Source: Liquidambar formosana (Eukaryota; Streptophyta; Magnoliopsida; Saxifragales; Altingiaceae). Taken from it: a stretch of 64,000 bases of DNA. The stretch covers positions 26,399,763 through 26,463,762 of the forward strand of contig CM077832.1 in assembly GCA_039720395.1 (NCBI GenBank), read 5' to 3'. This document shows, piece after piece, positions 59,489 through 64,000 of this stretch (position 1 is its first letter; each line of letters begins with the position of its first letter). A model generated the notes under the pieces. The model was not told the DNA's origin. It made no database searches and saw only the letters and a program-made list of their open reading frames with translations. The position numbers and the translations under genes were made by a program.

Positions 59489-61115
59489 GTGAGAGAAAGT
59501 CTCTTGGTGCACGATAGTCTTCCCCATCTGCTAACCTACGCACTTGTCAGTAGGCCTTCCAAAGATGACGACTCTGACCCACTTAGAGTCTCAAAGAAAT
59601 CTAAACCAAATGATGATAGTGATACGACCCTCTGCTCCGATGACGTCATGATTAACGCCATTACTGACCTTACCAACCCTATATTGGTAGAAACCCTCCA
59701 CTCTATTGAAGATAGACCAACCCTTTCCCCTTTTCTTGAAGAGATTTTAACCTTTCCCAAGAAATCCTTCAAAGAGACGTTGCTTGGAGAGGACTCTTAC
59801 TTGTTTGAGAATTTCTCTACCGAAGAAGATTATCCGTGGAGGAGAAAATCCCTGGTAAGCTCCGATACTCTATCTTGAAAGAGAATAAGCAGAGGCTTCG
59901 TAAGTCCAGGAGGAATGTAGTTATTGTCAAGCTTTTGGGTCGCTCCATTGGCTTCACTATGTTGGATAATTGGATTCATTGTCTATGGAAGCTCCTTGGG
60001 GACTATGAGCTCCTAGATTTGGGGTTCGATTTTTTCTCTATCAAGTTTGATTTACTTGAAGATTGCTTCAATGCCTTCTCTAGGACTTAAATATTGATAT
60101 TGATAGATATATCGAGGGTCCAAAAACATGGATATATCGATAGATATATCGAAAATTTCGATATCGATTCAAAGATATGATGGATATTGTTAGTTAAACA
60201 CGTATATTTTCATTGAAATTCTGGGAACAATGATTAGACTCTAATAAACAGTTTAGAATCAAAATATTGCAATTTAAATGTATATTAAACAAGTATGTAG
60301 TGTATAGGGTATAAAAATTGTGCCACGGGGATAGAATGAATATTTTAACAAAGAAAATGAAAGTTGTTACTTCATACACTAATTTAAGCCATTAGTATAA
60401 TTGAAATATTTATATAAATCAATACTAAAAGAGTAAGAGGTGATAATTTTGATGTAATAACAAAAAAAAAAATGAATATCTCGATATCGTCGATATATAT
60501 CCTCGATATAGTGGCTATATATCGATATATTCGATATATCGACGATATTATGTGAAAGAAAGAAGATATTATGGATATATCAAGATATATCGAAATTTTA
60601 TCAATAATATCGACAATGTTGTAAAGATATTTTGCAAAAAAAATATGTAAGTTAGATATCGTATCGAGGGTACAGATACATGGATGTATCGTGGATATAT
60701 CAAAGATATCTTAGATATTTTAGTCTATGCTCTGGAGCCCTTTGGATGATTATAGACCATTACTTGGCTGTCCAAAGGTGGAGACTAGATTTTCGCCCTT
60801 CTAGGGAGGTGATAACTTCGACGGCGATGTGGGTTTGGTTACCGGAGCTACCTCTAGAATACTATGATGAAGAGATCCTTATAGATATGACACGGCTTAT
60901 TGGTAAACCCATCAAACTAGACAAGAACACAGCATTGGCAACTCGTGGTAAATATGCTCGTCTGTGTATAGAAGTAGATTTTGATAAACCTTTGGTCCCC
61001 TGTTTGCTCTAGGGAAATTTGATCAACGTGTAGAATATGAAGGCCTTTATACTATTTGCTTCAAATGTGGGAAAGTTGGTCATCGGAGTGATTCTTGTGC
61101 GATGACTTCCTAACA
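59489..61115 (+). pseudogene. LINE ORF1 (DUF4283 plus zinc knuckle)
   Basis: Frame 59489-59878 continues after a shift in 59836-60090 with VIVKLLGRSIGFTMLDN...LWKLLGDYELLDLGFDFF, the start of DUF4283. After the inserted DNA it resumes near 60725: ALWMIIDHYLAVQRWRLDF, VWLPELPLEYYDEEIL, RGKYARLCIEVDFDKPLVP, then a shift and a CCHC knuckle CFKCGKVGHRSDSC near 61055. Such ORF1 products bind LINE RNA. The less conserved, proline-rich C-terminal part probably extends to about 61850. Confidence 0.85.
60091..60723. mobile_element. CGATAT-rich insertion in LINE ORF1
   Basis: About 630 bp interrupting DUF4283. Both ends are crowded with ATATCGATATATCG-like words (e.g. 60096-60175 and 60475-60715), and CGAGGGT.CA near 60112 recurs near 60665. 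The ends begin and finish with TAAATATTGATA-like and TATCTTAGATATTTTA inverted words. Likely a hAT-type or similar MITE; target duplication not resolved. Confidence 0.6.
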
Positions 61116-62094
61116 GCCCCTAGTCTGTGGCTGCCAAAGATAATGGTGGCGGTGACATTAGATCTGAGAATGTATCAGTGGTGGTGTCGGTGGAGCCTGT
61201 AACCAACACGATGTTTGGACTATGGCTAGTTGCAACACGCCGCGCACATTGGCCAATCCCTAAGCGAACGGTTGGGGATAAGACAAAAGATAGAGAGAGA
61301 CCTACGTCTCAAGGGTCACGTTTTTCAGTCCTTTGAGGTGAGCTGGCAACAGAAGGGAATAATCAGCTGGATGTTGACAATGGGGTTGTTTTCTCCATAG
61401 CCAATGTCACAGTGCCAACTAGTGGCTACAAATACTCATCTCGTGAGAAAGGTAAATCCCCTATGGCTTCTGGGAAAGTCAATTCTAGAGATCACAGTAG
61501 GAAGCATGCGCCGCCTATGGATGCTATGAAAACCCCTAGCTAAGGCCATGTAACCATCTCGCATTTTCAGAGCTAACCCTCTACTCAGCAGCACGTTAAT
61601 GGGCATGTTAATGTGTTTCTAGCCCCTTCTGCAGTGTCACCACCCATTCTCTCTCCAACCTTAAATATCTCTACCCCTACTCCCCTACCCAAAGACTTTT
61701 CCCTCTTCTCTCCAGACACTATGAATGTGAACCTTTCCCTTCCTGCTACTTACAACTTTGCCCCCCCTCACTCTCAACCTCCTGACGGCGGAGATCCCTC
61801 TACCGATCAACTCCTACAACCTCCGATCATCCTTGCCCCCTTTTCTCTATAACCACAACCTAGAATGTACCAATCTTGTGAAGGTCGATCAGCAGATAGG
61901 AAGTCTCGATCTCGTGATTATATTACTGATCGACTAGTCGGAGCAGGAGCCCTAGGCCGTTACACCAAACTAGAACTGAGTGTAATCCAATGGAATCCTT
62001 TAGTGGATCAAAGACTCTAGTCAAGGAATTAGGGGTAGAGATTACAGAGGGGTTTTCAGCATCTTCTCAACCTTCTGTCTGATCTTCCATCAAT

Positions 62095-63073
62095 GAACAT
62101 TATGATTTGGAACTATCAAGGCATCGGTAGTGATAACTTTCGTAGGAATTTTCGAGATTTATGTAGAAACCATAATCCAGACATTGTGTGTTTGATGGAG
62201 ACGAGATCTAATTCTTTAGCAGTTTAATACACCGTCTAATTTTGGCTTCACGGGTAATCACCGGGTACCTTCTAATGGTTTTGTGGGTGGAATCTGGCTC
62301 ATGTGGAAAGAAGATTCAGTCTCTGTCCAAGTGCTTAGATCTAACTTTCAAGCTATTCATGCTCTGATATTTTGGAAAAATCACCCCCAATGGCTCCTAT
62401 CTACAGCGTATGCTAGTCCCAATCCCCGTAATAGAGATTTGTTCTAGTCGGATATGGAAGCTTTCGCTAGCCTTCATAATCCCTTGGCTTCTAGGGGGGG
62501 GATCTCAATGATATTACTTCTAATTCGGAAACCAATGGTGATTCTAATGCCCATATTAGTAGACAACTGAAGTTTGTGGAAGCCGTTAGTAGATGTGGCC
62601 TCCTTGATTTGGGTTTTTCGAGACCTAGGTTCACTTGGACTAAGTGCCATCAAGGTTTAGGCCTCGTCAAGAAGAGGCTAGACAGAGCTCTAGCTACTCC
62701 TAGCTGGAGGAACTTATTCCTGGATGGCCGTGTTGTTCATCTCTCTCGCAGCCATTCAGACCATTGCCCAGTTCTCATTAATCTTAAAGGTAATCCTCCT
62801 GTTTCCCACAATAGACCCTTTAGATATGAAGCTGCCTGGCTTATGCATGATAATTTTCCTTCTATTTTTGATAATTCTTGGAAAGCTAACATGGATTCCC
62901 TGACTCATGCTACCACTGCTCTTACCATGGCTGTCAAAGATTGGAACCGCACCAGTTTTGGCAATATCTTTTGCAACAAAAGAAGGATTTTAGCTCATCT
63001 TAAAGGCATTCAGTCCTATCTGAGCCACAGATCCTGCCAATATCTGTCGTTACTTGAACCCCAACTCATTTAG
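62095..63073 (+). pseudogene. LINE ORF2 endonuclease domain
   Basis: Starts MNIMIWNYQGIGSDNFRRNF and PDIVCLMETR (E catalytic), then a run of stops (62220-62500), GGDLNDI near 62495, and an open frame 62576-63073 with LDLGFSRPRFTWTK, VKKRLDRALA and LSRSHSDHCPVL (catalytic SDH). This apurinic-type endonuclease would nick target DNA for target-primed reverse transcription. Confidence 0.88.
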
Positions 63074-63099
63074 TCAGTAAAATGCCATTCTCAGATATG

Positions 63100-64000
63100 A
63101 AGAACTCCATTGGCTCCAAAATTCCAGACTTAAATGGCTCCAAGAAGGGGACTTGAATACTAAGTTCTTTCACACTACTACCCTCTCATCAGGAGAAACA
63201 GGAACAAGATTGATAATGTTGAAAATCGATGGCAGCTGGAGCTGGAACTGTGATCCTCTAAGCCTTAAGTTCACGGCTCATCAATATTTTGTTGAGCTAC
63301 TATCACTGGTCCTTCCATCTCTTCAGAGTTGTGGCCTCTGTTGATCAGTGAGGCTTCTTCTACTGATATCAAGGATGCTTTATTCAGTATGCAACCGCTC
63401 ATAGCCCCAGGCTCAACGGTATTCAAGTTACTTTCTTCCAAAAGATCTGGTGTACAGTTGAGCCTACTTTGAAGAAGTTCATTAATGAAGCTCTTATCTC
63501 TCAAAGTTTTCCCCCTGTTATCAATCACACTTTATTCTCTCTTATTCCTAAAGTTGAGAGACCTGAAAATTTACTGCAATTCCGTCCGATTAGCCTTTGT
63601 AATGTGAGCTACAAAATTTTGTCCAAGATTTTGGTGAATAGAATCAGGCCTTTACTCCAAGATATTGTTGGTCCTTATCGAAGTAGTTTTATTCCAGGAA
63701 GAGGCACTTTTGACAACATCATCTTGTCTCAAGAAGCCATCTACACCATTAAGCACAAGAAAAGTAAAGGAGGTCTCATGGCTCTCAAAATTGATTTATC
63801 AAAGGCTTATGATCGAGTCAACTGGAGTTTCATGTAGTCAACCTTGACTGACTTTAACTTCCCTCCTCAACTCATTGCCTTGATTATATACTGTATTACC
63901 TCCACTAAGGTTAGTATTCTTTGAAATGGTGAAATGCTGGAGCCTTTCAACCCACAATGGGGCCTTCGACAAGGTGATCCGCTTTCGCCTTATATTTTTG
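63100..64000 (+). pseudogene. LINE ORF2 reverse transcriptase (partial)
   Basis: WLQEGDLNTKFFH near 63140, then after shifts LIPKVERPENLLQFRPISLC, NVSYKILSKILVNRIRPLL, SSFIPGRGTFDNI, and MALKIDLSKAYDRVNW up to a TAG at 63836, followed by GLRQGDPLSPYIF at the window end. Catalytic FADD-type motif lies outside the window. Confidence 0.9.

Larger units (their letters stand above)
59481..64000 (+). mobile_element. L1-type LINE, 3' end beyond window
   Basis: Plus-strand order: ORF1 with DUF4283 and a CCHC knuckle, then ORF2 with endonuclease and reverse transcriptase; the catalytic RT motif and 3' end are past 64000. Many stops and shifts; an insertion splits ORF1. The start is set at the first coding similarity and the true 5' end is unknown. 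Confidence 0.88.

Overview
The window is a repeat-dominated stretch of plant nuclear DNA. Ty3/gypsy Tat/Ogre-type retrotransposons, a long-LTR element with an initiator-Met primer site, a PIF/Harbinger element, MULE, hAT and PIF-like non-autonomous elements, a tRNA-derived SINE, a TRIM-like element and an L1-type LINE fill most of it. No bacterial operons, rRNA or CRISPR are present. A plant mobile domain (PMD) gene, a PPR fragment and a typical plant short-exon host gene start point to a flowering plant, probably a eudicot; I cannot name the species.

Layout. (1) 1-10082, minus strand: 5' part of Tat element copy 1 (LTR 7068-10082, tRNA-type PBS, gag, protease, intron, RT running off the left edge), with a solo LTR of a second family ('family A') at 2995-4643 flanked by AGTAC repeats. 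(2) 10083-16066: a second family A solo LTR (10369-12057, AAAAG repeats), a possible MITE, an RPA-like fragment, AT-rich DNA and a Tat LTR fragment. (3) 16085-42747: a three-level nest. A minus-strand family A 5' LTR with its PBS is split by a 24.7 kb Tat/Ogre element (copy 2, 17442-42138, CCAGC/CCAGT repeats), which in turn holds a 3 kb solo LTR (32240-35255, CACGC repeats). (4) 42748-45406: truncated PIF/Harbinger element carrying a SINE. (5) 45410-59480: small DNA elements, many with clear target-site duplications, and one orphan first exon of an apparent host gene (51420-51565). (6) 59480-64000: degenerate LINE (DUF4283 ORF1, endonuclease, RT), cut off by the right edge.

The most interesting object is Tat copy 2. 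Besides gag-pro-(intron)-RT-RH-aRH-INT on the plus strand, it carries two genes in antisense between pol and the 3' LTR: an intronless DUF7745-like gene (29033-30307) and a PMD gene that I can resolve into seven exons (30824-37371). Six of its seven exons have readable GT/AG borders and most introns are phase 0. Each gene has its own TATA box, and GGGTGACC/AACCGGT motif clusters lie upstream of both antisense promoters and of the LTR promoter. A 160-bp satellite-like array sits inside intron 1 of the PMD gene, and two more arrays (160 and 129 bp) lie between that gene and the 3' LTR. All coding parts of copy 2 are now broken. The premature stops that can be compared with copy 1 are single transitions from TGG or CAG, as expected from deamination of methylated cytosine.
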